A stretch of DNA of 64,000 nt from Arthrobacter dokdonellae. GTDB taxonomy: Bacteria > Actinomycetota > Actinomycetes > Actinomycetales > Micrococcaceae. The stretch is taken from the NCBI RefSeq assembly GCF_003268655.1, contig NZ_CP029643.1, forward strand, positions 62,001-126,000. The letters are read 5' to 3'. Position numbers and translations under genes: made by a program. The notes beneath the pieces were generated by a model that saw only the letters and a list, made by a program, of their open reading frames with translations, was not told the DNA's origin and made no database searches. Below are positions 1 through 8,523 of the stretch, piece by piece (within the stretch, counting starts at the first letter, position 1; each line of letters opens with the position of its first letter).

Positions 1-558
1 CACGTAGACCGTTTTCGTGTACGAGGATTTCCCGGAACCAACATCACCGATGACCAGCACGTTCGTGGACGTCACCAGGCGCGGAATGGCGTTGTAGTCC
101 GTGATCGGGTCCTTGCTGATCGCTGTCTGGGAGAGCACGTCCCGCCCCGCGGCGACACCTGCCACCCCGGTCGGGGCTGCGATCAACGCCGTGTTGAGGA
201 TTTCGGCCTGCCGCGTCGTTGACGGGGCCCCGGGCATGGCCGGGGCGTAAAACCCGGCCGCGGCCCTGCGTTTCTTCACCCGCAACATGGATCCCTGCTC
301 CTCAAACGGGGTCCACTCCCCCAGCCCGGCTCCGGCATCCTTGGCCGCCTCCACCTCTGCCGCGGCCGGGGCCGCAAAGACCCGCAACAACGGCACCCGC
401 AGGATCCAGGAGCCCTTGGCACCGGGACTTTTGGCACTAGGACTTTTGGCATGGGGGCCGTCAACGCTAACGTGTCCCTGGGCCTCCTCCATCAACGGGA
501 TCACCGGCGCACCCTGCTCGGCTGCACCCTTTTGCGCGACCTTCTCCACCACACCCAT
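1..558 (-). CDS. VirB4/TraC-like conjugation ATPase (N-terminal part, cut by window edge)
   Basis: The visible 186 codons are the N-terminus of a larger protein running off the left edge. A proline/alanine-rich leader is followed by a P-loop reading GDVGSGKSSYTK just before the edge, a Walker A motif. In actinobacterial conjugation clusters the ATPase next to an SCO6880-like protein is the VirB4-type motor that energises the type IV secretion channel on the cytoplasmic face; that role is inferred from context. The ATG at 558-556 overlaps the stop of the upstream gene (ATGA), indicating translational coupling in one minus-strand operon. Confidence 0.75.
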   Translation of the reverse strand, partial: MGVVEKVAQKGAAEQGAPVIPLMEEAQGHVSVDGPHAKSPSAKSPGAKGSWILRVPLLRVFAAPAAAEVEAAKDAGAGLGEWTPFEEQGSMLRVKKRRAAAGFYAPAMPGAPSTTRQAEILNTALIAAPTGVAGVAAGRDVLSQTAISKDPITDYNAIPRLVTSTNVLVIGDVGSGKSSYTKTVYV

Positions 559-2177
559 CAGGTAACCTTCTCTTCCTTCTCGACCCTGCCGGCAAGACGG
601 TTCATCAACTTCGCCCCCGGTGTTGGCTTCGCCGGTTTCAAGCCACGGAAAATCGGCCATGTCGTTCCCGAGGCCGCCGACTGGTAGGTATCGAGCCACG
701 CCAGCTTCTGAACGCCAGCAGCATTCGCGGCCGTCTCCGCCAGCCGGCGGGACGCTTTCGTCAGGTCCTTGTGCGTCCGGGCCGAAATGGTGATGAATCC
801 GACCCAATTCACCCCATGCTGGCCACTGCCGGGCATCAGGTCAGTGCCACGGGCCCGGGCCGAGCGCAGATTCACATCCGTTCCCGGGTCCACCAGCTGC
901 CCCTTGTTTTGCTTGGCGATCACCGCGGCCATATCCCGGACCACGTCCTTGGACGCCAGCAACCGGGCCTGTTCGGCCGGGACGAGCTCCAGCTGGAACG
1001 ACAGCGTCCGGGCCCCGGATCCGGCATTGTGCAACAACGCCAGCAGCCAGTACGGGCTCCGCTCCCCCGTCTCCATCTGGGAGGCGGTGATCATCGCCGT
1101 CCGGTGCCCCCACACCACCTCCCCGCCGGTGAACGGATCCGTACCCTGAACCCAGTGGGCGTTCCAGTCATCCCGGGAGGCCAAGCCCATCCGGCGCGGG
1201 GACACCCCGGCGACCATCAACGGCGGCCGGGACGGGTTTTGCTGGTGGAGCATCATCGCCACCACTCCCCGGGCGCTCATCGGCTTCACCACGCCCAGCT
1301 GCGCGCCCCGCAGGGCACGCACCATCGAGTCAATTTCCTGGCCCATCAACGCCCGCCAGCCATCCCGGCCCGGCCCGTACTGTTGCGCGGCCGCGAGGAA
1401 ATCCCCGCCCAGCGGCCAGCGCAGCACCTGGATGTGGCGCTGGACAAAGGTGTTCTTCCCCGTCCGGGTCAACACCTCCTGATAGGAGGCGACCGCGGCG
1501 TCCAACGCATCGGGGGAAAGGTTCTCCTGCACCCATGCCTCGTTCAACGCCAAATCCGGCGGCAACACCCGCGTGATCAACTGGACACCGGAGACCAGCG
1601 ACGACGGGGACGCATGGTTGGCCAACAAGGCCCCGAAGCCGGCCTGTGCCTGCTCCTGCCGCCGGGACGACTCCGCCCCGCGCAACTGCCCGGAGACCTC
1701 AAAGGCGACCGAGAGGTACGCCTCCTCACCCGCCGGAACATGCCAGGCAATGCCTGGCATGTTCGCCGCCGCCTGCAACCAGCCCATCCCGTCCGCACCA
1801 TCCGGGCGGGACCGCACCGCCGCCAACGCCTTCGCCCGCCCCCTGCCGGAACGAATGCCGGCCGCCGCCGCGTGGGCTTCCTCCCACGCCTGTGCCGAGT
1901 ACGGCAGGAACCGGTCCGTGCCCGTGGCCAGGCGTGCCTTCCACCGCTGCCGGCGTTCCCGGCGTTCCAGCCACGACCCGTTGTGCGTGGTGACCGTCGC
2001 AGCGAACACGCCCAACGCCAGCACCACCGCCAGGACCAGGCCCGGCCAGCCCACCCACATCACCCCGGCCCAACCCAGCAGGGCACAGCCCATCAGCCCG
2101 ATGACCTGCGGCTTGGACCGGATGCCGCCAAAGAAACTCCGGTGGGCCGATTCCCCACCAATAAACCGATTACCCAC
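558..2177 (-). CDS. SCO6880-like conjugation membrane protein
   Basis: 539 residues with two closely spaced hydrophobic segments near the N-terminus (about residues 23-41 and 43-62), then a long soluble domain. This matches the SCO6880 family, which occurs in actinobacterial conjugation clusters beside a VirB4-like ATPase. The family's biochemical role is not known; a structural part of the transfer apparatus at the inner face of the membrane is the usual inference. It lies 18 bp downstream of the TrbL-like gene and overlaps the ATPase start, so it is mid-operon. GC content is very high and long open frames on the opposite strand are shadows. Confidence 0.75.
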   Translation of the reverse strand: MGNRFIGGESAHRSFFGGIRSKPQVIGLMGCALLGWAGVMWVGWPGLVLAVVLALGVFAATVTTHNGSWLERRERRQRWKARLATGTDRFLPYSAQAWEEAHAAAAGIRSGRGRAKALAAVRSRPDGADGMGWLQAAANMPGIAWHVPAGEEAYLSVAFEVSGQLRGAESSRRQEQAQAGFGALLANHASPSSLVSGVQLITRVLPPDLALNEAWVQENLSPDALDAAVASYQEVLTRTGKNTFVQRHIQVLRWPLGGDFLAAAQQYGPGRDGWRALMGQEIDSMVRALRGAQLGVVKPMSARGVVAMMLHQQNPSRPPLMVAGVSPRRMGLASRDDWNAHWVQGTDPFTGGEVVWGHRTAMITASQMETGERSPYWLLALLHNAGSGARTLSFQLELVPAEQARLLASKDVVRDMAAVIAKQNKGQLVDPGTDVNLRSARARGTDLMPGSGQHGVNWVGFITISARTHKDLTKASRRLAETAANAAGVQKLAWLDTYQSAASGTTWPIFRGLKPAKPTPGAKLMNRLAGRVEKEEKVT

Positions 2178-2195
2178 CAGCCCTGCCCCGTCCCA

Positions 2196-3764
2196 TCAGC
2201 CCTGCCCAGTCCCGTCAGTCATGCCCTCAGCGGCGTACTGCCCGCCGGCCTCGGCGGCCCGCGCCGCAGCCTTGCCACCCTCAACAGCCTTCTGCCCGAC
2301 CACCACCGCACCAGCGGCCAAAATCGTCGGAAGGCCAATCACAGCCCCGACCCCGGTCGCCGACTCGGCGGCACCGGCGGCGGCCATGCCCTCCGCAGCA
2401 CCAGCCCCCGCGCCGGCACCGGCCTCCGCCCCTGCCCCGGCGCCCGTGCCCGGGGTCGCGCCCGTGCCCGGCTTGGCGCCCATGCCGGCCCCGGGCTTCC
2501 CGGCACCACCACGAGCACCTGCAGGAGCACCAGCACCTGCGGTGTCCGCGGCGGCGTCGGCCGGCCCGGAACCGGACTGGCCCTTCAAGTCCCGCAGCTT
2601 CTTCATCAACGACCCGCCCTCCGGGCCGGCAGGCGCCCCGTCCTGCCCGGAAGGGTCGTCGTGCCCGGCATCCCCGGGCCCGGGACCGGCGTCCTCAGGG
2701 GAGTTGGACCGGTTCTGTTTCCGCACGGACGAAAGATCCCTTGGACCGTACTCCTTGGACTGCGGTGCGCTCATCGACGGGCCCGCCTGTGAACCCATCC
2801 CGGCCGGCAGCACCGGGGCGAACTTCATCAACATCAGCGGGGCCAGGCCCGCAACGACCAGGGCAATGAACGTCGTAAGGATGTTCATCAAGGTCCGCAA
2901 CCCCTCGGACCACTGCATCCAATTGCTGGAGGAGGCAATCATGTTGTACGAGACGCCCAACAGGAAGAACAACAGCGGATGGCAGGCCAGAATCCCGAAC
3001 CACAACAACGGAATCTTCCGGGCCGTGGACCCATGCTTCGCCGAGGCGAACCACACAATGCCCAGCGGAAAAACCACGCCGGAAAAGTACAAGGTCACGA
3101 GCATGACCACGAGCATGACCATCACCAGGACCAGGCCCAGGATCATGCAGATCATCAACAAAATGCCCACGATCACCCCGCCCGGGACCGCGGCCTCATC
3201 CACCGCGAGCATCGTGTTCATCGAGGACAGCATCTTCTCCGAGGAAGAACCAACACCCCAGCTGATCAGCGAATCCGTCAAGGCGCCCAGCGTCTCCACC
3301 AGCATCACCCCCAGCAAGGGCCCGAACAAGGCACCGCCGAAGAAGACCGCCGAACGGGCCAGCACCACGTCAAGGAACTGCTCCCCCGCCATCGACCCCC
3401 GCGCCACCGAGACGAACTGGAACAGCAGCAAGAAGCCCCACACCACGATGGCCAGGGCAAAACTGATCGCGTACGCCTGGATAAACCAGCCCGCACCCAA
3501 ATCCGGTTCCGTCGCATGTGAAAGAGCCGGCAGCAGATCCTTCGCCAACCCCTGCGCGCCATCACGCGTCGCCTGAAAAATCGCCCCCAACGGATCCGTT
3601 GCGAACCCCACAACAGCACCAACAGTGTCCGTCACCGGCTTCAAAACATGGCTGATGGCGCCGGCGATACCGTCAAAAATCCCCGAGCCCGAGCCGCCAT
3701 CTGAAGGTGGATCAACTGCCGGCAACGGACCAAGGCCCCACAACGAACCAAACATGGTCAGCAA
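2196..3764 (-). CDS. TrbL/VirB6-like polytopic conjugation protein
   Basis: 522 residues. A short N-terminal region is followed by at least five strongly hydrophobic stretches between about residues 85 and 310, then a cytoplasmic or surface tail of about 200 residues rich in Ala, Gly, Pro and Asp with near-repeats of GAGAGA type. Polytopic core plus low-complexity tail is the layout of actinobacterial TrbL/VirB6-type channel proteins. It sits between the small membrane proteins and the SCO6880-like gene in the transfer operon and overlaps the preceding gene by 7 bp. Assignment rests on topology and context, not a diagnostic motif. Confidence 0.65.
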   Translation of the reverse strand: MLTMFGSLWGLGPLPAVDPPSDGGSGSGIFDGIAGAISHVLKPVTDTVGAVVGFATDPLGAIFQATRDGAQGLAKDLLPALSHATEPDLGAGWFIQAYAISFALAIVVWGFLLLFQFVSVARGSMAGEQFLDVVLARSAVFFGGALFGPLLGVMLVETLGALTDSLISWGVGSSSEKMLSSMNTMLAVDEAAVPGGVIVGILLMICMILGLVLVMVMLVVMLVTLYFSGVVFPLGIVWFASAKHGSTARKIPLLWFGILACHPLLFFLLGVSYNMIASSSNWMQWSEGLRTLMNILTTFIALVVAGLAPLMLMKFAPVLPAGMGSQAGPSMSAPQSKEYGPRDLSSVRKQNRSNSPEDAGPGPGDAGHDDPSGQDGAPAGPEGGSLMKKLRDLKGQSGSGPADAAADTAGAGAPAGARGGAGKPGAGMGAKPGTGATPGTGAGAGAEAGAGAGAGAAEGMAAAGAAESATGVGAVIGLPTILAAGAVVVGQKAVEGGKAAARAAEAGGQYAAEGMTDGTGQG

Positions 3765-4444
3765 CCCCCAGCCAACGCCGCACCATTGGTAAACAAATCC
3801 TCAACAGTCCGGTCAGCACCAGCGGTCTGCAACTTCCAGATACCGCCTTGCCAGACCAGGCCCAAGGTCCGGAGCACTTTGTAATCGGGAATAGGGAGGC
3901 CATTTTTGATCCCTGCACCGCCGACGGTGACTTTCACCCTGTCCGGTGTGCTGTCCTCAACGATGTACCGGCCCTCGGCAAACGAAACCCCGCCCGAGGC
4001 CCAACCTTCTGCGGGCTTCTTGGCCGCAATCTGTGAAGGAATTTCTCTGACGGCGGCGTCCGCATCGCTACTCGCCAGCGAGGCAACTACCGTTGTCGCA
4101 TCAGCAGCCGACGGGTAAGGATACTGGCTTGCCCAGCGGCTGAAGGCGGCGGCGAGGCCGACAGCGCCGGCCTCCGTGTGTGGTGCCTTCTTCTGGGCCG
4201 TGATCAGGGCCACCGCGGAGGTGTCCTTGCCGGCCAGGCACCCGTTCGGAATGTCCCCGCCGACGGTCGCCGGGACCGCCGATGTGCTCGGTGAAGGGGC
4301 AGCAGCCGTCTTGGGCGGGTGCGACTGGTACCAGATGCTCACCCCCGCCACGACGGCAAGAACCAGGACGATGGCGAGCAGCACGAAGGACCAGCGCGGG
4401 AACCCGCCCCGGGCCGTGCCTTCCGTGTTCCGGGACACCATCAC
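3758..4444 (-). CDS. Single-pass membrane protein of the conjugation operon
   Basis: 228 residues. A short basic N-terminus, one transmembrane helix (about residues 18-38), a Pro/Ala/Ser linker, then an extracytoplasmic domain of about 160 residues with two cysteines, one near the start of the domain and one at the extreme C-terminus (GGC). The topology suggests an exported, anchored component of the transfer channel, comparable in placement to VirB8/TcpC-type proteins, but I see no sequence motif that proves that fold. It overlaps the genes on both sides (4 and 7 bp). Confidence 0.6.
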   Translation of the reverse strand: MMVSRNTEGTARGGFPRWSFVLLAIVLVLAVVAGVSIWYQSHPPKTAAAPSPSTSAVPATVGGDIPNGCLAGKDTSAVALITAQKKAPHTEAGAVGLAAAFSRWASQYPYPSAADATTVVASLASSDADAAVREIPSQIAAKKPAEGWASGGVSFAEGRYIVEDSTPDRVKVTVGGAGIKNGLPIPDYKVLRTLGLVWQGGIWKLQTAGADRTVEDLFTNGAALAGGC

Positions 4445-4800
4445 GTGGCCAGGAACAGGATCGCGCCCAGGATCACGCCCAGCCCTGCCAGGGAGACCAA
4501 CCCGACACCGGCACCCGCCGCCTTCTTCTTGCCCTCAGCGTGGGCGTGCGGGTTGTTCGCGTCAGCCTTCGCCATCGCCACCAGGCCCACGATCAGGTAG
4601 AACCCGGCAACCACAATCCCAAGCGCCCACGCCGCCGCGAACAGCTTCTGCCACCACTGGGTGAAGCTCGTCCCGAACACCGTGAAGTTCGGAACCCCGG
4701 GAAACGGGTTGTCAATCATCGGCCGAGGCCCGCCCCACGCTTCAACCCCCGCCCGCACAGCGACCGAAGCCTTCACCGCCGTCAAAAGAACCACACTCAT
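4441..4800 (-). CDS. Small two-helix membrane protein of the conjugation operon (pilin-like placement)
   Basis: 119 residues with two hydrophobic helices (about 58-76 and 98-117) separated by a basic, His/Lys-containing loop. Size, two-helix topology and position before the TrbL-like gene resemble VirB2/TrbC-like proteins, but there is no clear signal peptide cleavage site, so the pilin idea is only inference. Its start overlaps the stop of the MinD-like gene by 4 bp and its stop overlaps the next start by 4 bp. Confidence 0.6.
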   Translation of the reverse strand: MSVVLLTAVKASVAVRAGVEAWGGPRPMIDNPFPGVPNFTVFGTSFTQWWQKLFAAAWALGIVVAGFYLIVGLVAMAKADANNPHAHAEGKKKAAGAGVGLVSLAGLGVILGAILFLAT

Positions 4801-6026
4801 CGCTTCTGCCCTTCATGATTTTGCTTCTGTTGATCCTTCTCAAACACGTTCACGTTCAGCTGTGACACCACACCGGCCGCAACCGCCGTCAATGCCTGCC
4901 GTGTCGCCGGGGCGAGCCTGTCCAGCGTCAACGCCCCGCGCTCGGCAATATGGGCATCGAACGGCAGCGAATACATCCGCTCCTCCGTAATGCCCTGGTC
5001 CGTGAAGTACTTCTTCACCCGGGAAGCCTTGAACTCCGGCCGGCCGTCGGAGAGCCGCACGACAATCGCGGTTTCTGCCAGACGGGCCGCGTCCCCGCCC
5101 TGGGCCTTGAGGAACTCCAGCAGCTCCAGGGCATCAAAAACCGAATCCATGGAATTCATTGTGGGAATCACCAGCACGTCCGAGGTGTCGACCGCGGCCG
5201 AGAACGGGCCCGAACTGTACTGGTTGCCGGTATCCCACACCCGGACCGTGAAATGCTCATCCACGATTGACGCGACATCGAGCACGTTCTGCCTGGTCAG
5301 CGGGGCCCGCCACCTGGGCGTGGATCCGATCACGGACGCGAACGACGTCTGCGTCACCGTGTACCCGCGCAGCTGCGACTGCGTACGCACAGTGGAGATG
5401 TTGGACACCAGCTCGCCCATCCCCAGCTGCGGGTCGCCCTCAGCACGGTAGGCGAGCTGCCCGCGGTCATCGGCAGCCTCGGCAATGGCCACCGACCCGC
5501 CACGAATGGCCGCGATCACGCCTCCAAGGGAAATGGCGACCGGCGTCTTCCCCGCCGTGCCCTTCTTGTTCGCCACCAGGATCCCGACGCCACGCGTCCA
5601 GGTGGACTGCCGGATCAACGCCTCAAAGCCCTCCTGCACCGCCACCAACACCCGCTTCTCCGCCTCCCGGACAGACGGCCCAAGCCTGAACGCACCACCC
5701 GTTACGCGGTTCAGGAACCCCCGGATCCCTTCGGTCGCCGGCTTGAGCGGTTCGTCATCGTCATCAGCTTCTGCCGGCGCCGGCATGGAAACCGTCCTGA
5801 CGCCAGGTGATGGGGCGGAAACCTTTGCAGCCTCACCGGCATGCGTTGCCGTGCCCGGAGCGGCTGCGGGAATCTCCGCCGCCGGCTCCCAATCCGGTGC
5901 GACAATGGCCCCACTACCGCCCACGAAGACTTCTGCTCCATGAATCGGCAAGGCCTCGGGGACATCATCTGTCTCCACATACGCGCCCGCACGCCGGGCG
6001 CCCGGGAAATTCACACTCTCACTCAT
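4797..6026 (-). CDS. MinD/ParA-like ATPase of the conjugation operon
   Basis: 409 residues. An acidic, proline-rich N-terminal third (about 115 residues) precedes a MinD/ParA-type P-loop domain. The nucleotide-binding loop near residue 155 reads KKGTAGKTP, a deviant Walker A in which Thr replaces the usual second Gly; downstream VRVWDTGNQ gives the switch aspartate and DVLVIPTMNS the next strand. MinD-like ATPases often open actinobacterial conjugation operons, where a role in positioning or regulating the machinery is assumed but unproven. It is the first gene of the minus-strand operon. The 108-bp gap to the divergent ArsR-type gene should hold both promoters. Confidence 0.7.
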   Translation of the reverse strand: MSESVNFPGARRAGAYVETDDVPEALPIHGAEVFVGGSGAIVAPDWEPAAEIPAAAPGTATHAGEAAKVSAPSPGVRTVSMPAPAEADDDDEPLKPATEGIRGFLNRVTGGAFRLGPSVREAEKRVLVAVQEGFEALIRQSTWTRGVGILVANKKGTAGKTPVAISLGGVIAAIRGGSVAIAEAADDRGQLAYRAEGDPQLGMGELVSNISTVRTQSQLRGYTVTQTSFASVIGSTPRWRAPLTRQNVLDVASIVDEHFTVRVWDTGNQYSSGPFSAAVDTSDVLVIPTMNSMDSVFDALELLEFLKAQGGDAARLAETAIVVRLSDGRPEFKASRVKKYFTDQGITEERMYSLPFDAHIAERGALTLDRLAPATRQALTAVAAGVVSQLNVNVFEKDQQKQNHEGQKR

Positions 6027-6134
6027 CCAAAGTACCCACCTTCGTCGGCTTCATTTCTTCTGACTCTATCGTTTAGTAATAGACTATGGAAGCAGGGTAA
6101 CCTTGCTTTTCGATATTTCGGGCAAGATAGGTAC

Positions 6135-6449
6135 ATGCCACGCCTGATCATGCCCTCGCTCCCTCCGGAGGTTGATGTGGCCATCGCTCATATGGGCAAC
6201 AGGGCCCAGGCTGACATCTTGCGCCACCTTGCTAAAACGGGGCCTTCCACCGTCGGGGAACTGATGGAAGGTGTTGACATGACCAGGCCAAGCCTCAATC
6301 GGCATCTCGCCGCTCTTGAGCGTGCCGGCATCGTGCACACCACTCCCCCGGCCGGAAGCCGGCATGGACGGACTGTGATCTATTCCATCGATCTTCAGCG
6401 AGTACGTCACCTGGCTACCGAATATCTTCGATACGTTTCGGGTCAGTGA
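6135..6449 (+). CDS. ArsR-type winged-helix regulator
   Basis: 104 residues from the ATG at 6135. One winged-helix domain: a helix with GNRAQADILRHLA, the recognition unit MTRPSLNRHLAALERAGIV, then a wing containing GRTVIYSI. There are no clustered cysteines of metal-sensing ArsR members, so the signal is unknown. It is transcribed away from the conjugation operon across a 108-bp gap and is the natural candidate to control that operon and itself. The start could also be the ATG 15 bp downstream; an in-frame extension upstream is unlikely because it runs into the MinD-like gene. Confidence 0.7.
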   Translation: MPRLIMPSLPPEVDVAIAHMGNRAQADILRHLAKTGPSTVGELMEGVDMTRPSLNRHLAALERAGIVHTTPPAGSRHGRTVIYSIDLQRVRHLATEYLRYVSGQ

Positions 6450-6555
6450 CTGCCTGCGGCGTTGACGTGCCTGCGATCGAAGGCAGATTATCGCGCGACG
6501 GCGACTTTATGCTGGCGGGGAAGCTCTGCAGTGTCGACAAGCCTTCGGTTCCTTT

Positions 6556-6575
6556 ACTGAAACTACTGTTCCAGT
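6556..6575. promoter_or_regulatory. Imperfect operator-like palindrome (O1)
   Basis: ACTGAAACTACTGTTCCAGT, an imperfect copy of the 20-bp palindrome centred 46 bp to the right at 6602-6621. It is probably a weaker site for the same DNA-binding protein. Confidence 0.4.
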
Positions 6576-6588
6576 AAGCAGGATACCC

Positions 6589-6634
6589 CAAAAAGCATCC
6601 AACTGAAACATATGTTTCAGTTGGATGCTTTTTG
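6589..6634. terminator. 46-bp perfect palindrome: bidirectional terminator with embedded operator core (O2)
   Basis: Both 23-bp arms are perfectly complementary. On either strand an A-tract precedes the stem and a T-tract follows it, as expected for a factor-independent terminator serving the convergent genes ending at 6449 and 6654. The central 20 bp (ACTGAAACATATGTTTCAGT) recur almost exactly at 9782-9801 in front of the alpha/beta hydrolase gene, so the core may also bind the operon's XRE regulator. Confidence 0.65.
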
Positions 6635-6653
6635 TTGCCTGGGTCAGTCTGCT

Positions 6654-7094
6654 CTACTCGTTCGGCTTCCTGAACTGATTGATGGCTGCTGCAATCTCGT
6701 TGAGGGCTTCGGGCGTTAGATCGCCTACTGTCCGAGCCCCAACGTCACTGACATTCATGAGTTTAAGTGCATTGAGAAGGTTCAACTCGGCCTCCACGCG
6801 CGCTGAAATTTGGCCGTCACGCTGAAGGAGGTAATTGGCGTCGACGTCGAAGTAGTCCGCCAAGGCGCGTAACAGGTCAGGGGTTGGGCGCCCGTCGGAG
6901 GAACCCTTGCGAATCCTGAACCATCGCGTCCGGGACAGTTTGACGCCCCGTTTGGCCATCTCTTTTTGAATCTCTGCGAAGTTTGCCGGTTCATGACCCC
7001 TGGCCCGCATGACGTCAAGAAGCAGCTCGATCTTTTGTGCGACGATCTCGCGATCAGTCACATTCCTACCGTCGTCACCCTTTTCAGATGTCAT
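6654..7094 (-). CDS. XRE-family transcriptional regulator (ImmR-like)
   Basis: 146 residues. A Cro/C1-type helix-turn-helix spans about residues 20-85: an initial helix, KLSRTRWFRIRKGSSDGRPT as the recognition area, then ALADYFDVDANYLLQ, the typical end of this fold. The C-terminal part has no DNA-binding signature and may dimerise. It is the last gene of a minus-strand operon and its start overlaps the preceding stop by 4 bp. Pairing with an ImmA/IrrE-type peptidase (8053-8523) recalls the ImmR-ImmA switch, in which the peptidase inactivates the repressor. The palindromes at 6602 and 9782 are its likely operators (inference). Confidence 0.8.
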   Translation of the reverse strand: MTSEKGDDGRNVTDREIVAQKIELLLDVMRARGHEPANFAEIQKEMAKRGVKLSRTRWFRIRKGSSDGRPTPDLLRALADYFDVDANYLLQRDGQISARVEAELNLLNALKLMNVSDVGARTVGDLTPEALNEIAAAINQFRKPNE

Positions 7095-8056
7095 TTCTCC
7101 CCCATACGATAATTATCTTGCGTCTGAACTGGCGCGGGTCGCGTGAGAATGCGTTCCCCTGCGTTAAGGATTCGAGTTGTGAACGGCCCCAATGGAATGC
7201 CCTCTTGGGCCTCCATGTCTTTGAGTGCGATAACGTGCCTGTAGACCGTCGTTCGGGGATCAATGAGCCGTCCTTCCTGGGGGTCGTTGGCGCTCTTCGG
7301 GCGGGACTTCTTCCGGGCGCATCGGGCAACGGCTAGTCCCAACAGCGCAGCGACAGTACGTTGGACCAACTGAACGGGCTTGATCGCCAGCATGACCAAG
7401 CTGAGAATGATAAAGGCCACTCCCAGATACACAACGTTGAATGCCTTGAAGCTTATAGAAAGAAATAATTGGCTGCCAATTGAGGCCCAAACGGCTGTGG
7501 CGTAGATAATTTCGTCAAGGCATGCAATGACAGCTGCAATGGCTCCGATTCGCATCATCCCAAGCCAGCTACGCCAACGGCCGCGCAGCAGGAAAACAAT
7601 GTCCAGGCAAATTAGCCCGACGAAAAACATGTAGGTCGCAGCATATAAGTACACACCAAGCTGCGTTCCCTGTTCGGTGACAAACGAGCCGCTTGATCCC
7701 GTCGTGTCGGCCAGCATAAACGGCAACGTGATAGCACCCAAGGAGATTAATAGGGCTAGTGGGCTGTACTTCCAGGCGTGCTGCCGATCCAGTGCGGCTC
7801 CGGTTGCCTGGATGATTGACGAACGGAGGAACCAGACCGATGAACTTAGCAACAGACTTCTGATCAAGTGGGCAAAGTTCATACCTCCTAGCCATTGGTC
7901 GACATCGGTGTACGGGGCAAAAGTGTCTGTGATGAGCAGGCCGAATCCGCCCAGACCTGTCGCAGCCCAGGACGCCCTCGCCCGAGGGCTCCGAAGAGCT
8001 GCAGGTGTGCGAAGAACGAAGGTGGTGCATAGCAGTACTGCCAGTAGCAGTTTCAT
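7091..8056 (-). CDS. Polytopic membrane protein (MAB_1171c-like putative transporter)
   Basis: 321 residues with about seven hydrophobic segments filling residues 1-230, and a basic soluble tail of about 90 residues (KKSRPKS onward). Overall look and gene neighbourhood (HExxH peptidase plus XRE regulator) resemble the actinobacterial MAB_1171c family of putative transporters, whose function is unknown; this identification is from memory of family context. The gene overlaps both neighbours by 4 bp. It could be the sensor or the signal exporter of the operon. Confidence 0.6.
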   Translation of the reverse strand: MKLLLAVLLCTTFVLRTPAALRSPRARASWAATGLGGFGLLITDTFAPYTDVDQWLGGMNFAHLIRSLLLSSSVWFLRSSIIQATGAALDRQHAWKYSPLALLISLGAITLPFMLADTTGSSGSFVTEQGTQLGVYLYAATYMFFVGLICLDIVFLLRGRWRSWLGMMRIGAIAAVIACLDEIIYATAVWASIGSQLFLSISFKAFNVVYLGVAFIILSLVMLAIKPVQLVQRTVAALLGLAVARCARKKSRPKSANDPQEGRLIDPRTTVYRHVIALKDMEAQEGIPLGPFTTRILNAGERILTRPAPVQTQDNYRMGEK

Positions 8057-8523
8057 AAGCCAAACACCTCATCAATTGAGGATTCCCGGTAGGGAGGGTG
8101 CAGTCTTTCGGCAAGCTTGAAAGCGATTGCTTCGGCCTCCAGCTCCTGAATATTCACATCGTTGCCACGGGCTAGCAATGAAATCACGCCCCGAGTTCTC
8201 CCCACTGTTTGAAACAGGTTCTTGGCAGATTTCTCGTTTAGTGCGGTACACCCTGTATGGCGCAGGATTATGTGCCCAAGTTCATGGCAGATGCTGTGTT
8301 CCTGGTAGAGCACCGGATCGCAGGTGCGATAGAGAATGAAGCCCACGTCCGCCGCATTTAGCCACAATCCTGTTGTCCTGCCCCACCCCTTGCCACTGAC
8401 CGGAGTGAGCTGCAGTTTCTTCCCGTAGACAGCCTCCACCCGAGCCAGCAAATCAGGTAGCTCAATGGCAGCTGGCAGCTGGAGTGACAGCATTGCGCTG
8501 TCAACGTTGGGTAGCTTACTCAC
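8053..8523 (-). CDS. ImmA/IrrE-type zinc metallopeptidase
   Basis: 156 residues with the zinc-binding motif HELGH at residues 80-84, in a stretch reading SICHELGHIILRH, and a downstream ELEAEAIAFKLAE containing the third-ligand glutamate area typical of ImmA/IrrE peptidases (DUF955). Family members cleave or inactivate an XRE repressor in response to a signal. The partner here is very likely the regulator at 6654-7094, two genes downstream. The gene overlaps the hydrolase gene by 8 bp and the membrane-protein gene by 4 bp. In many actinobacteria such proteins are loosely annotated as toxins. Confidence 0.8.
   Translation of the reverse strand: MSKLPNVDSAMLSLQLPAAIELPDLLARVEAVYGKKLQLTPVSGKGWGRTTGLWLNAADVGFILYRTCDPVLYQEHSICHELGHIILRHTGCTALNEKSAKNLFQTVGRTRGVISLLARGNDVNIQELEAEAIAFKLAERLHPPYRESSIDEVFGL

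Noticed and set aside
771..3576. Long plus-strand open frames opposite the conjugation genes
   Set aside because: They are by-products of very high GC on the opposite strand. Composition is Pro/Arg/His-rich without domain motifs, and the minus-strand genes have clear membrane and P-loop features and overlapping starts and stops.
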